A stretch of DNA of 64,000 bases from Bacteroidota bacterium. Its GTDB lineage: Bacteria; Bacteroidota; Bacteroidia; Chitinophagales; Chitinophagaceae. Each line of letters opens with the position of its first letter. The stretch's first letter is position 1. The position numbers and the translations under genes are program-made. The stretch covers positions 1 through 64,000 of the forward strand of contig JADJSG010000009.1 of assembly GCA_016711825.1 (NCBI GenBank), given 5' to 3'. A model generated the notes under the pieces. The model was not told the origin of the DNA and made no database searches. It was given only the letters and a program-made list of their open reading frames with translations. This document shows, in pieces, positions 8,986 to 18,455 of the stretch.

Positions 8986-10287
8986 TTAAAAATCGTCAAT
9001 ATCAATTATTTCATCATCATCTGCCAAACTTTCAAGTTCATCTTTGATTTTATTTAACGATAATAAATTAATATCGTTATTTTCACTTGATTCTTGATTC
9101 TTGTTTAACTGAATTTCGCTATTATCATTTTCTATTTCTTTACTATCTTCATTTATACTTTTAATTACTTCTATTTCAAAAAAATCAGAGTATAAATCTA
9201 TATCGTTAGGATAGAACAGCTCATTATTAACCAAATTTAGATAGGGCTTAAATTTGTGGTAACTTCCTTCAAAATCAGCATTGTAATAAATTCCTCTATT
9301 TAATGAATGGGGTTCGTCTTTTTTATACAATGTACCCGCCATTCTATTTTCCAGAGCAAAAAGAGATTCATCGCTATTTCCCAAATGAAAAACTATACGA
9401 TGTTTAAATAGATTAATAGCATTCGAGTTTAAAATCTTATTTAATACCGATGGCACTCTCATTTCACATATCGTATGGAAGTTAAAAGCATTACCGTTTT
9501 CTAAAATATTCTTCACAATATCACCATACTTACTTGTTGAATATGAGTCTTCTTTATACAATTCTCTCGCTTTTTCCAAACCTATAAAAAAGTTGAATAC
9601 TCTTTTAGAATGGATGTTATTTGTTCTTTGTCTCTCAATTAGTTCTTGATTAATTGCTTCCAATTCAGATTTAAAATCACTATTTTCAATAAATTTATAA
9701 TCGAAGTAATTTGAAATCTTGTCCAATAATGGAAAATTTAACTCTGTATTTTCTTCATTGTCTAAGAATGAAAAAATTCTAATAGCTATTTCTCCTGGTG
9801 CAAAAGCATATATAAGACTATTGAATATGTTATAAAGGGCATTTATTGAAACATCCTTATAAATACCTGACAAAAGTATATTTTCATTAAAGTTTCTTTC
9901 CAACTCAATTTTAAAATGATTGGCAGATATTATGGTTGGCTCTCCCAGCCAAATAGGTATTTTTTTGAAACTAGTGGGTTTGTATGTTTTTTTGTTGCCT
10001 TCATCAACGATTTCTATAACTCTGTTTTGTTTTGTTATTTCATTATTTTCTTCAAATTTTGCCTCTGCTAAATTGTCGTAAACTACAAGGTCATTTTCTT
10101 TAAAACCCAAACTATCCGACTGATTTTTTAAATCTATTAGAATTTTCTCCAAATCTTCATTTTCTAACAAATAGGCCTTAAAAAACTCATTGTCCTTTTC
10201 TTCAAGTTTCACGCCTAAACGATAGTTAATTACTCCATCACCTACAGTATTAACGAGCTTCATTGCATCATTTCTTGAATCAAGCAA
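8986..10287 (-). CDS. EssC/EccC-like FtsK ATPase, C-terminal part (after frameshift)
   Basis: This 433-residue ORF continues the ATPase encoded upstream. The upstream ORF ends VLKSSIDAANSF, the usual end of an FtsK P-loop domain, and this one opens LDSRNDAMKLVNTVGDGVIN, which completes that domain. Removing one base from the AAA run at 10286-10288 fuses them. After about residue 105, IPIWLGEP and the strand NILLSGIYKD resemble the second FtsK domain of EccC/EssC proteins, but without a Walker A lysine, so the second domain is degenerate. The C-terminus is acidic (SLADDDEIIDIDDF). In type VII systems degenerate ATPase domains bind substrates or regulate; the same role here is inference. Confidence 0.65.
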   Translation of the reverse strand: MLDSRNDAMKLVNTVGDGVINYRLGVKLEEKDNEFFKAYLLENEDLEKILIDLKNQSDSLGFKENDLVVYDNLAEAKFEENNEITKQNRVIEIVDEGNKKTYKPTSFKKIPIWLGEPTIISANHFKIELERNFNENILLSGIYKDVSINALYNIFNSLIYAFAPGEIAIRIFSFLDNEENTELNFPLLDKISNYFDYKFIENSDFKSELEAINQELIERQRTNNIHSKRVFNFFIGLEKARELYKEDSYSTSKYGDIVKNILENGNAFNFHTICEMRVPSVLNKILNSNAINLFKHRIVFHLGNSDESLFALENRMAGTLYKKDEPHSLNRGIYYNADFEGSYHKFKPYLNLVNNELFYPNDIDLYSDFFEIEVIKSINEDSKEIENDNSEIQLNKNQESSENNDINLLSLNKIKDELESLADDDEIIDIDDF

Positions 10288-12357
10288 AGCTGTTTGCAGC
10301 GTCTATACTAGATTTTAAAACAATTCTGATAGGAATTTCTGTTTTTAATTTTGAAAATGAATGTGATACGTGATTAAAATTTTGAGTAGAAAAGAAAAGA
10401 TTTATTCCTGCCGCTCTAGCTTTTTTGGCTAATGGAGCAAGCCTTGCACATATTTCATCTTGGTATGGTGCATCTTCTTCAAAAATTGTGGCAAATTCAT
10501 CTACCATCAAAATTGTTCTTCTAATTTTTTGATTAGGAAATTGTTTGTTAAACTTTGAAATATCATCTACTCCTTTCAATGTAAATAAATTTAATCTATT
10601 GTTCATTTCATCCACAAGTGAGTCAAGTAGATTTAAAATCAATTCATTTTCAGCACCCATTGCAAACATTTTTACGTGGGGAAGCTTAAGGCGTCTGAAA
10701 ATATCGAATCCAATTCCATTTTTTAAATCAATTAAATAAAATTCTAAAGATTCTGATGAGTAATTCCATGAAGCAGATGTGATAAATGTTTTCAAGAAAT
10801 TTGTTTTTCCTGAACCAGTTCCACCGGAAAGCATTACGTGAGCTTGTAAATCATTTGTTTTAATTTCAATGTTTTGTTCTCCTCTATGCTGTTTGCTTTT
10901 TCCGACTGGAATAGAAACTAAATCAGAAGAATCAAGTTGAAACCAGTTTTCCTTCAATGGTAAGGCATTTTGAAAATTCTCTTTGATAACTTTATTTACA
11001 ATCTCTTTAAAATGATGGTTGTAAGAGTCTATGAATTCGTGTATTTTGGATTCATTGATTTGATTTGGATTAAAATTATGCTCAACATTTAAGTAGTTAG
11101 ATTTATCACCAACTAAGTCTATCGTTACAACATCTTTATTACCAATTAACTGATTGATTAAGTCAGAGCTATTATCATCAATATTCCACGACATCAAAAA
11201 TTGAGTGCCGTTGTTAATACCGTTACTATTCAATCTATTCAATTTTCTTAACATAGACTCATCTGCCTCGTATGATAAATTAAGAACTACGCTAATGTAT
11301 TGCGGGATAATATCTTCTATTTGTTTAGTTTGTATTTTGTGATAATTATACTCGCCTAAACTTGTGAAATTGCTATGTTTTGAACTCGATGTGTATTTTA
11401 TTGAAACTTCTTGCAATCTTTCTTCACACTCAATTAGTGTTTTTTCAAAGTTTGATTTTCCATTAGCAACAGAAACACTTTCGTGTGAAAGAGGTACAAA
11501 TTCTCTGAAAATGACACCTAAATCTTTTAAATCCGATAAAACAAGTTTTATTTTTCCTACTTCCGAAGATACTAACGATCTTGTAATAATGGTGTCGTGT
11601 ATTTTATTTAGTTGATCTATTGTATCATTATTATGAATAATCAATATGCTCTTAGAATCAATAAATGGAATTACAACTTTAATTTCTTTCAAAATTTTTG
11701 TGCCATTAATTTCAATTACTTTTGAAAATGTTCCAATTTCAGTAATCGGCAAAAAATTGATTGAGGAAAAAGTAGAAATATCTTCATTAATAAGTTCTAA
11801 ATCTTTTGTTGGATTGAATTTATTCAGTTCAACATTAAAATTTGAAAGGTGATTTTCAAAAAATATCCTTGCATCATTCAACATATTATCAGAGTCATCT
11901 TCAAATGATTTTTCAAGTTGACCGAAAATTTTTGAAAACTGTAAATCAAGGTTTTTAAGATTTTCTGAATGACTAGTAATTACTTTTGCTGATTTAAGAT
12001 CATCTAATTCTAAAACGGCTTCTTTCAACTCCTCAATCCTTTTGGCAATCTCTGGCGTAATTTTGCCATATTTTGTGCTACCCTCTTCAAAAATCAACTT
12101 ATATCTATTTATTTCCCCAATTAGCTTCTTTTTCTTTTCGTCAAGTGCATTAATTTCTTTTTCAAAATTTGCCTGTAAATTCTGAAGACTCAAATTTTTG
12201 TTGCCTTGATACTTTGAAAGTTTATCCCTATAATCTTTTTTTATCTTTTGGAAATCTGATTTAAAACTATCAGCCTTTTCAATAAAATATACAATTGAAT
12301 TATTGTATTCTTCAAGAAAGTTTAAATATGTTTTCAAGCTGTTATTCATTTGTATCA
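10280..12357 (-). CDS. EssC/EccC-like FtsK ATPase, N-terminal part with P-loop domain
   Basis: First gene of the 12-kb operon. The likely start is MIQMNNSLK at 12357 (or MNNS at 12348), since the longer ORF extends into low-complexity leader. Residues about 10-200 form a long coiled coil. A mixed alpha/beta region follows, and then an FtsK/HerA P-loop domain with Walker A GGTGSGKT at about residue 510 and Walker B TILMVDEFATIF at about 613. LARLAPLAKKARAAGI-type helices and FFSTQNF mark the sensor region. Unlike FtsK it has no N-terminal TM helices and no gamma domain. It ends prematurely at a frameshift near 10287. With the downstream ORF the full protein would be about 1120 residues. It probably powers substrate movement in the apparatus. 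Confidence 0.75.
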
Positions 12358-12611
12358 TTTTTAATATTTGAAACTGTATGTTAAGTTTTTGCAAAAAATG
12401 GGCCTTTTGGTTTTTTGGTGGGTTGGGGTGGGTGTTGGGCAAAACCAAATGTGCCAGTTAAGCGGGCTTTTTTTAAAATGTGCGTTGGGCAAAAATAAAA
12501 ATACAGAAGCGTTGGCTTTTGGGTCGGCTGTCTGATGGTTCACTTTTTCTGTCCTTATTTTCTGTTTCATTCTGTCGTTCATTTTTACTCGGTTCGTTCT
12601 TTAGGCTTGCA

Positions 12612-12743
12612 GGTAACGATTTGCGGCTAAAAGATGTTGGCGCTTTTGAAGCACAAATTATCTTTTGAAAACCACAATTCAAATGTAAAACAAATTTTCA
12701 TTAGAAGCACAATGCAGCCAATTTATTTTAGCCGCTGTTAGCA
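12612..12743 (-). other. attC-like site 2
   Basis: TAAC at 12614-12617 and GTTA at 12737-12740. The left arm 12623-12642 (gcggctaaaagatgttggcg) pairs with the right arm 12714-12737. It separates the gene at 12,841-13,476 from the leader of the ATPase operon. Between it and the ATPase start (12,358-12,611) lies a G/T-rich leader on the plus strand without a credible gene. Confidence 0.7.
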
Positions 12744-12840
12744 GTTGGTGCCATACAGTGGTTCATAATGGTATATCACAAGCATCCTTCTGTTGTTTGT
12801 AATTGATAAAGTTCTCAAAATATTTATTAGTCACTTTATT

Positions 12841-13476
12841 TTATATGAAGGTCAAACACACAGAATTTCTATAGGTAGCGAACCAAACCTTAAAATTAAA
12901 TTCCATTATTTCAAATAACCCAATAGTTAAAAGTCGCAAACAAGAAATGCTAGCACTTATTTCTTTTCCAAAGTTTCCACCATTTAAAATATATAAAACC
13001 ATTAACAAGGTGTGTTGAACCAAATCCAATATTATATGAAACCCAGTTTTTTCCATACTCTACACAATCTAGGTCAAACTTACATCCTCTTTCTAAACAG
13101 TAAACTGGGATTTTAATTTCTGCACAGTTTCTATAGGAAACAAATTGTAAAATTATCAAACTATCATCTACCAACCTATTGGGAGGATTATCGTGCCAAG
13201 AGAAGTCTTTATTATCAGGGCAAATAATCGTTTTGTAATCTACTTTTGAAAGTTTTGTTTTGCCTTGAAAATTAACATAAACATTAGATCTCTTTAAAAT
13301 TTTCTTTGCAAGTTTTGTTGATGGAGTAATATATAAAGTGTCTTGTGAGTAACTCGAACTGTAGAAAAAAAAAAAAAAAAAAACAAAAAATGAGTATTTT
13401 TTATGTAAGTATTAAATTGTAATTTGTTTATTCTTTTTTTGTTTTTTTTTTTTGGGTAAAATATTTTTGTTGCCAT
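12841..13476 (-). pseudogene. Hypothetical membrane-anchored protein, two frameshifts
   Basis: The start MATKIFYPKK at 13476 leads into an N-terminal hydrophobic segment encoded by a run of nineteen T on the coding strand (A19 at 13365-13383). After a frame change the reading continues YSSSYSQDTLYITPSTKL, ICPDNKDFSWHDNPPNR and VYCLERGCKFDLDC. It shifts again near 12,987 and ends NSVCLTFI. The joined length is about 210 residues. Several cysteines are spaced as in an exported protein. I recognise no family. It is the only gene of its cassette, between sites 2 and 3. The A19 tract makes slippage, in the cell or in sequencing, very likely. Confidence 0.5.
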
Positions 13477-13496
13477 TGTAAATCTTTATTCCTTAA

Positions 13497-13626
13497 TGCT
13501 AATGTTCGGGGTGCGGGCCTTCGTAGCGGAATTAAGAAACGAATACACTCGGCAAGAACAAATATAATTAAAAATATTAAACATCAGGCGACAACAATGC
13601 CGCTATGAGGCTTAGGCGCTGTTAGC
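13497..13626 (-). other. attC-like site 3 (alpha copy A)
   Basis: Same arms as the other alpha sites (ggccttcgtagcgg against ccgctatgaggc), but the outer left core has changed to TAAT (13500-13503) and the left arm has diverged (ggggtgcggg instead of ggcgcctag). GTTAG is at 13621-13625. It is the outermost and most worn alpha copy. The 220-bp alpha spacer follows to 13,846. Confidence 0.6.
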
Positions 13627-13846
13627 GGAGGTGCGCTCTGGAGCTTAATCGTTGCTTAGTCATTTGAGCATTTATTTTTCTGCTGAACAATGCCCGCGTG
13701 CTACAAGCTTAATTGGATGGAATATCGCTTAATACCCTTTTTGCAGATGACTGAAGAATCGGACTAAGTTAAATACATAAGGTAGTGGGAATAAAAAAAG
13801 CCGCTACGGAGAAGCAACTTGAATTGCCTGCGTAACGGGCATCACC

Positions 13847-13978
13847 GCTAACGTTCCGAGCGCAGCCGCAGCGCCGGCAAAGATAGAGAAAAGGCAAAAC
13901 ATTTATTTGCTGATTTTAGATGATTAGATTGTTCAGCCCTTAGATGAACCCCGGCATTGAGGTCTGCGCTGTGTTAGC
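13847..13978 (-). other. attC-like site 4
   Basis: TAAC at 13849-13852 and GTTAG at 13973-13977. The left arm gagcgcagccgcagcgccgg (13858-13877) pairs imperfectly with ccggcattgaggtctgcgct (13951-13970). It is related in sequence to site 16 at 27,022-27,151, including about 60 bp beyond GTTAG, so the two are diverged copies. It closes the two-gene cassette 14,045-15,434. Confidence 0.65.
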
Positions 13979-14044
13979 GGTCGGCAGCTTATGCAGGTTG
14001 GTTTAAGCAAGGTGTGTGCAGGGTGGTTTTCTTTCTTTTGTGAA

Positions 14045-14647
14045 TTAAAATCTAAACCAATATTCATCAAATAAAGCATTATTTGTTTTCCCGTTCTTCA
14101 TCAATTCTTGAATATCACTAATTGCAAGAAACTTGTAATTGTTATTTTGGCAGCGCTGCTTTTGAACCTCATCAAGATTCTCGTGGTCACAAAATATGCA
14201 TAAATTAATAATAGTTTCATCGGAGTTATATTCTTTTTCTATTTCGTTTCTATAGTATTCTAATTGCCCATCTGGAATTTTAGTATACCACTTATTTTCA
14301 ATGTTAAGAACATATTTTTTGGATAGTGAATTTTCAAGAACATTAACTTCCGCAATTAAGTCAATACCGTTAAATTGTCGTCTTGTTTTTACATGACTTA
14401 TTTTGAAATCTTCGCTCAAGATTCTGTTAAGCGAGTATTGACCATCTTCTTGGTTGAAACCATGTATTAGAAAGAATGCTGTAAGATTTGCATATTCATA
14501 TAATATTCTATTTGTAATTTGATATCTATCTTCAGCGCACTGCAATATCCAACGTAAATTGAAGTCTTGTATAGCTTCAAATCCACAATCTACTTTCCTT
14601 CCATCTTCTTCGGTATATTTATAGAATTCAGGTAACTCTACATTCAT
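14045..14647 (-). CDS. PD-(D/E)XK nuclease-like protein
   Basis: A 200-residue intact protein. A predicted active site reads RRQFNGIDLIAEV (Asp on a strand), then YVLNIENKWYTKI (the E-x-K pair), then GQLEYYR (a Gln helix), which is the order of PD-(D/E)XK family nucleases. It ends with NNALFDEYWFRF. Proteins of this fold cut or repair DNA and are frequent cassette cargo. It is the second gene of a two-gene cassette, downstream of a secreted protein, with about 67 nt between them. Catalytic assignment rests on motif spacing only. Confidence 0.6.
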   Translation of the reverse strand: MNVELPEFYKYTEEDGRKVDCGFEAIQDFNLRWILQCAEDRYQITNRILYEYANLTAFFLIHGFNQEDGQYSLNRILSEDFKISHVKTRRQFNGIDLIAEVNVLENSLSKKYVLNIENKWYTKIPDGQLEYYRNEIEKEYNSDETIINLCIFCDHENLDEVQKQRCQNNNYKFLAISDIQELMKNGKTNNALFDEYWFRF

Positions 14648-14714
14648 TTGATTATTTTATTTAATATATTAATTGTTGGTTTACTTCGACAGTTATTAAT
14701 AATACATACCTTCA

Positions 14715-15434
14715 TTAATATATTTTGTCTAAATATATATTTTTAGTGTCTTTGTTCATGATAATTATCCTTAGATTTTTCGTGTCAGCTACTAATTCTT
14801 TAAGAGTTACAGTTTTTAATGAACGGGCATTGCAAAATGTATATGGTAGATTTTTAAGATCAATTATATTAAAAATGAAATATATTTCAACATTATCCTT
14901 ATCTTCTTCCATTGATAGACCCACCTCTTGGGTGGCTGGTAAAAAAGCATATTCTTTAAATGAACCTTTAACTATTGAACTCTTTTTAAATGTTTTCAAT
15001 TGATTAAATCTTAAGACCAGGCCAGAAACTGTCATGTAACATTTGTCTGGACATTGTGAAGGACTATAATTTAAATTGGTTGATAAAAATATATCATATC
15101 CATTAGTTTTTAAATTGTATGTTGGTATTCTCCACCATCCGTCACCCTTGTAAAATTTTAACTTCACATAAAATTTATTCTTCTTATCTAATTCCATATT
15201 TTTCAATTTGTCAGCATAGTCTGAAGATTTTTTAAATGCAGCTCTTTTCAATTCACTATCATACTCTTTCAAGTTATAGTATGAATAAACGTTGTTTGTT
15301 ACTAAAGCACGGATGTTCATTTCGTGTATGTCATGAGCATTATTTATTTCGGTTAAGGGGTCAAGCTGGCAGTCAGCCCGCAAACTGCTAAGTATTATGA
15401 CGCTTAAAAACAATAAGTTAAACTTTAGTTTCAT
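14715..15434 (-). CDS. Hypothetical secreted protein
   Basis: A 239-residue intact protein with a signal peptide (hydrophobic FNLLFLSVIILSSL, cleavage near CQLDP). The mature part is mixed alpha/beta with NAHDIHEMNIRAL near the start and a basic middle region. No domain was recognised. It is the first gene of the cassette between sites 5 and 4, and may be exported to the periplasm or surface. Upstream to 15,604 there is only a short leader. Confidence 0.6.
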   Translation of the reverse strand: MKLKFNLLFLSVIILSSLRADCQLDPLTEINNAHDIHEMNIRALVTNNVYSYYNLKEYDSELKRAAFKKSSDYADKLKNMELDKKNKFYVKLKFYKGDGWWRIPTYNLKTNGYDIFLSTNLNYSPSQCPDKCYMTVSGLVLRFNQLKTFKKSSIVKGSFKEYAFLPATQEVGLSMEEDKDNVEIYFIFNIIDLKNLPYTFCNARSLKTVTLKELVADTKNLRIIIMNKDTKNIYLDKIY

Positions 15435-15604
15435 GGTATATGTAAGTTTTGTTTTAATGTATATGTGTAACCTATATTTTTCCCATGGCTAACTCTTTAC
15501 AAAAACCAAACATACAAAATTTTTTGAATGCTTTAAAAATAGTTCTTCTGTTAATGCGAATTATTTACTGTATTTCTGAGCGTAATGTGTTGTTGCTGCT
15601 GACC

Positions 15605-15733
15605 GCTAACGGTCGGCGCCTAGGCCTTCGTAGCGGAATTAAGAAACGAAAACACTCGGCAAGAACAAATATAATTAAAAATATTAAACATCAGGCGACA
15701 ACAATGCCGCTATGAGGCTTAGGCGCTGTTAGC
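15605..15733 (-). other. attC-like site 5 (alpha copy B)
   Basis: TAAC at 15607-15610 and GTTAG at 15728-15732. The left arm gcgcctaggccttcgtagcgg (15617-15637) pairs with ccgctatgaggcttaggcgc (15707-15726) almost perfectly. The gene-less alpha spacer follows to 15,954. Confidence 0.75.
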
Positions 15734-15954
15734 GGAGGTGCGCTCTGGAGCTTAATCGTTGCTTAGGCATTTGAGCATTTATTTATCAGCTGAACAATGC
15801 CCGCGTGCTACAAGCTTAATTGGATGGAATATCGCTTAATACCCTTTTTGCAGATGACTGAAGAATCGGACTAAGTAAAATACATAAGGTAGTGGGAATA
15901 AAAAAAAGCCGCTACGGAGAAGCAACTTGAATTGCCTGCGTAACGGGCATCACC

Positions 15955-16083
15955 GCTAACGGTCTGACGGCAGGCGCGGTAGCGGAATCAAAGGAACGAA
16001 AATTTATTTTATAAACAAAAAATACTGAGGACATTACAAATGCGGCGAAACGAGAGCCGCTATTGCGCTTGCCGTATGTTAGC
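15955..16083 (-). other. attC-like site 6 (beta type, copy 1)
   Basis: TAAC at 15957-15960 and GTTAG at 16078-16082. Arms cggcaggcgcggtagcgg (15968-15985) and ccgctattgcgcttgcc (16057-16073) are complementary. It is nearly identical to site 14 (24,071-24,199). Confidence 0.75.
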
Positions 16084-16552
16084 ACTATCAATTAAACGAA
16101 GTACAAGTCACCTCCTCCAACCTGCGATTTTCATCTGTCTACAGAAAAGATTCATTAAGTTAATTTGTCTCAAGGTTGCTGATGGTTGCCGATGATCGAA
16201 GTCAACAGCTGACCGTTAAGTAGTTGAGAGTCTGGCTTGGCCTGCATTTTTACTAACAATCAATAGCTATATTTTTTAGAAGCCTTTGTAACAATCAGTG
16301 TGTCCTTAAAGTTATTTATTGTATTACTTCCTTAACTGTTATCACCAGTTTTCCTTTAAATGTTCACATTTTTATAAGTGCTGGTTTTGTTCAGATATTT
16401 GTTCTAGCTATTGAGTGAGTACAGTACAGTTTTATTCAGAATTATTTTCTTAATTATTTTTTTTGCTTGATTTTTTATCTCAACCTATAACCTATTGTTC
16501 AACACTTTACTTGGAAAAGATCAATAGGGTAGAATGCCTGTAAATTGTTAGT
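16084..16552. repeat. beta gene-less cassette, copy 2
   Basis: About 470 bp without a credible ORF on either strand, between sites 6 and 7. The stretch from 16,230 matches 1-321 closely, and the whole matches 24,200-24,647. The first part (gtacaagtcacctcctccaa onward to about 16,225) is almost identical to 24,210-24,340, whereas the second part has diverged. Together with the flanking alpha and beta sites it forms a 950-bp composite repeated at 23,722-24,647. Confidence 0.75.
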
Positions 16553-16681
16553 GCTAACGGTCGGCGCCTAGGCCTTCGTAGCGGAATTAAGAAACGAAAA
16601 CACTCGGCAAGAACAAATATAATTAAAAATATTAAACATCAGGCGACAACAATGCCGCTATGAGGCTTAGGCGCTGTTAGC
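16553..16681 (-). other. attC-like site 7 (alpha copy C)
   Basis: TAAC at 16555-16558 and GTTAG at 16676-16680, with the full alpha arm pair. It is preceded by a natural GTTAGTGCTAAC palindrome at its boundary with the beta element. Confidence 0.75.
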
Positions 16682-16902
16682 GGAGGTGCGCTCTGGAGCT
16701 TAATCGTTGCTTAGTCATTTGAGCATTTATTTTTCAGCTGAACAATGCCCGCGTGCTACAAGCTTAATTGGATGGAATATCGCTTAATACCCTTTTTGCA
16801 GATGACTGAAGAATCGGACTAAGTTAAATACATAAGGTAGTGGGAATAAAAAAAAGCCGCTACGGAGAAGCAACTTGAATTGCCTGCGTAACGGGCATCA
16901 CC

Positions 16903-17031
16903 GCTAACGGTCGGCGCCTAGGCCTTCGTAGCGGAATTAAGAAACGAAAACACTCGGCAACAACAAATATAATTAAAAATATTAAACATCAGGCGACAAC
17001 AATGCCGCTATGAGGCTTAGGCGCTGTTAGC
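16903..17031 (-). other. attC-like site 8 (alpha copy D)
   Basis: TAAC at 16905-16908 and GTTAG at 17026-17030. It is identical in its arms to copies C and E; one loop base differs (ggcaacaac instead of ggcaagaac). Confidence 0.75.
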
Positions 17032-17251
17032 GGAGGTGCGCTCTGGAGCTTAATCGTTGCTTAGTCATTTGAGCATTTATTTTTCAGCTGAACAATGCCC
17101 GCGTGCTACAAGCTTAATTGGATGGAATATCGCTTAATACCCTTTTTGCAGATGACTGAAGAATCGGACTAAGTTAAATACATAAGGTAGTGGGAATAAA
17201 AAAAGCCGCTACGGAGAAGCAACTTGAATTGCCTGCGTAACGGGCATCACC

Positions 17252-17380
17252 GCTAACGGTCGGCGCCTAGGCCTTCGTAGCGGAATTAAGAAACGAAAAC
17301 ACTCGGCAAGAACAAATATAATTAAAAATATTAAACATCAGGCGACAACAATGCCGCTATGAGGCTTAGGCGCTGTTAGC
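17252..17380 (-). other. attC-like site 9 (alpha copy E)
   Basis: TAAC at 17254-17257 and GTTAG at 17375-17379, with the full alpha arm pair. It serves as the downstream site of the gene at 17,597-18,181, from which it is separated by the alpha spacer. Confidence 0.75.
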
Positions 17381-17596
17381 GGAGGTGCGCTCTGGAGCTT
17401 AATCGTTGCTTAGTCATTTGAGCATTTATTTTTCAGCTGAACAATGCCCGCGTGCTACAAGCTTAATTGGATGGAATATCGCTTAATACCCTTTTTGCAG
17501 ATGACTGAAGAATCGGACTAAGTTAAATACATAAGGTAGTGGGAATAAAAAAAAGCCGCTACGGAGAAGCAACTTGAATTGCCTGCGTAACGGGCA

Positions 17597-18181
17597 TCAC
17601 CCGATTTTTATTGTCATAAAGTGTATAGTGTCACTACGTCTTATTTTAACTAACCCGACCTTATTGCCTTCGTAATCTTGAAGGGTATAGTTTCTGAAAT
17701 TTGTTGTATTTGCGTATCCAATAATATAGTTCTTATCATCATTAATTGGGTAATTTGAGTATTTTACACAACTATTGGAAATATTAGCAAAATTCCAACT
17801 CAATATCGTAATTGTACAGTATGAATAAATACGACCTTGCACGTTATACATTTTGCTATTTTGTTTATAGCGAGATTTGTAATAACTAGAATTATCATTT
17901 GAATATTTATTCTTACCATTACTTGAAGTGCCATTTGGATAAGTAATGTAATTAGAGCTATTTTGTCTAGTTGAATTTGAGTTTCCTGGGGCTACTTTGC
18001 CGGTATAAGGGTTTACATTACCTGGATAACTCCAATTGTTTGATAATATTCCATCTGGATTTGAACGGTAATGAGATTCCACAAAAGTACCGTTTTTTCT
18101 AAAATATCCTTTTACATGAACTTGGCAAACTGCACTAAAAGTTACACAGCAAATTAAAATAGATAAGTATGAATATTTCAT
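17597..18181 (-). CDS. Small secreted protein, VHVKGYFRKNGT type
   Basis: A 194-residue intact protein with a signal peptide (cleavage near AVCQVHV). The mature N-terminus VHVKGYFRKNGTFVESHYRS followed by NPYTGKVAPG is a pattern I associate with many small exported proteins in bacterial genomes. The function is unknown. The C-terminal half has KMYNVQGRIYSYC and paired cysteines. Its TGA stop coincides with the first bases of alpha copy E, so the cassette junction begins exactly at the gene end. It is the only gene of its cassette. Confidence 0.65.
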   Translation of the reverse strand: MKYSYLSILICCVTFSAVCQVHVKGYFRKNGTFVESHYRSNPDGILSNNWSYPGNVNPYTGKVAPGNSNSTRQNSSNYITYPNGTSSNGKNKYSNDNSSYYKSRYKQNSKMYNVQGRIYSYCTITILSWNFANISNSCVKYSNYPINDDKNYIIGYANTTNFRNYTLQDYEGNKVGLVKIRRSDTIHFMTIKIG

Positions 18182-18312
18182 ATACGATATTTTTAGTATT
18201 CTGAATAAAGGTAAAATTAGGAATTGAAAATCAATAAATTACACTTTTTATGATTTTCATAAATTTTCTGTTGCCTCGCAAAGTCAACTTCTTTTTGAGT
18301 TGCCCGATCTCC

Positions 18313-18441
18313 GCTAACGTTTTGCATATTTATGAAGTGGCGGCTTTTGAAAACCGATGTTTCTTTTTAGCACTTAACTTTCTTTGATGCACAAAGCTTC
18401 TTTTTAGCACTAAACCCGCCATTTCATAAATATGCTGTTAC
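18313..18441 (-). other. attC-like site 10
   Basis: TAAC at 18315-18318 and GTTA at 18437-18440. Arms gcatatttatgaagtggcgg (18324-18343) and ccgccatttcataaatatgc (18415-18434) are complementary with small mismatches. It lies between the HEPN-like gene and the secreted-protein gene. Confidence 0.75.
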
Positions 18442-18455
18442 AGGCTGGCTTTATT

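Larger units (their letters stand above)
16553..17601 (-). repeat. Three tandem 349-bp alpha cassettes (copies C, D, E)
   Basis: Three near-identical units in direct tandem, starting at 16,553, 16,903 and 17,252. Each has an attC-like site of about 125 bp and a 220-bp non-coding spacer. The spacer contains the 10-bp palindrome TTCAGCTGAA, a poly-A tract next to gccgctacggagaagc (possibly a weak terminator on the minus strand), and ends cctgcgtaacgggcatcac. There is no ORF of note. The third copy runs directly into the stop codon of the gene at 17,597-18,181. These look like cassettes without genes, or a shared 3'-UTR plus recombination site that was copied repeatedly. Confidence 0.8.

Noticed and set aside
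12361..12682. Small genes between site 2 and the ATPase
   Set aside because: The overlapping 69-73-residue ORFs are low-complexity, cross the attC-like site and resemble leader sequence at other cassette junctions.
16553..17601. Insertion sequences
   Set aside because: The 349-bp units have no transposase ORF and no target duplications; their ends match recombination-site cores instead.
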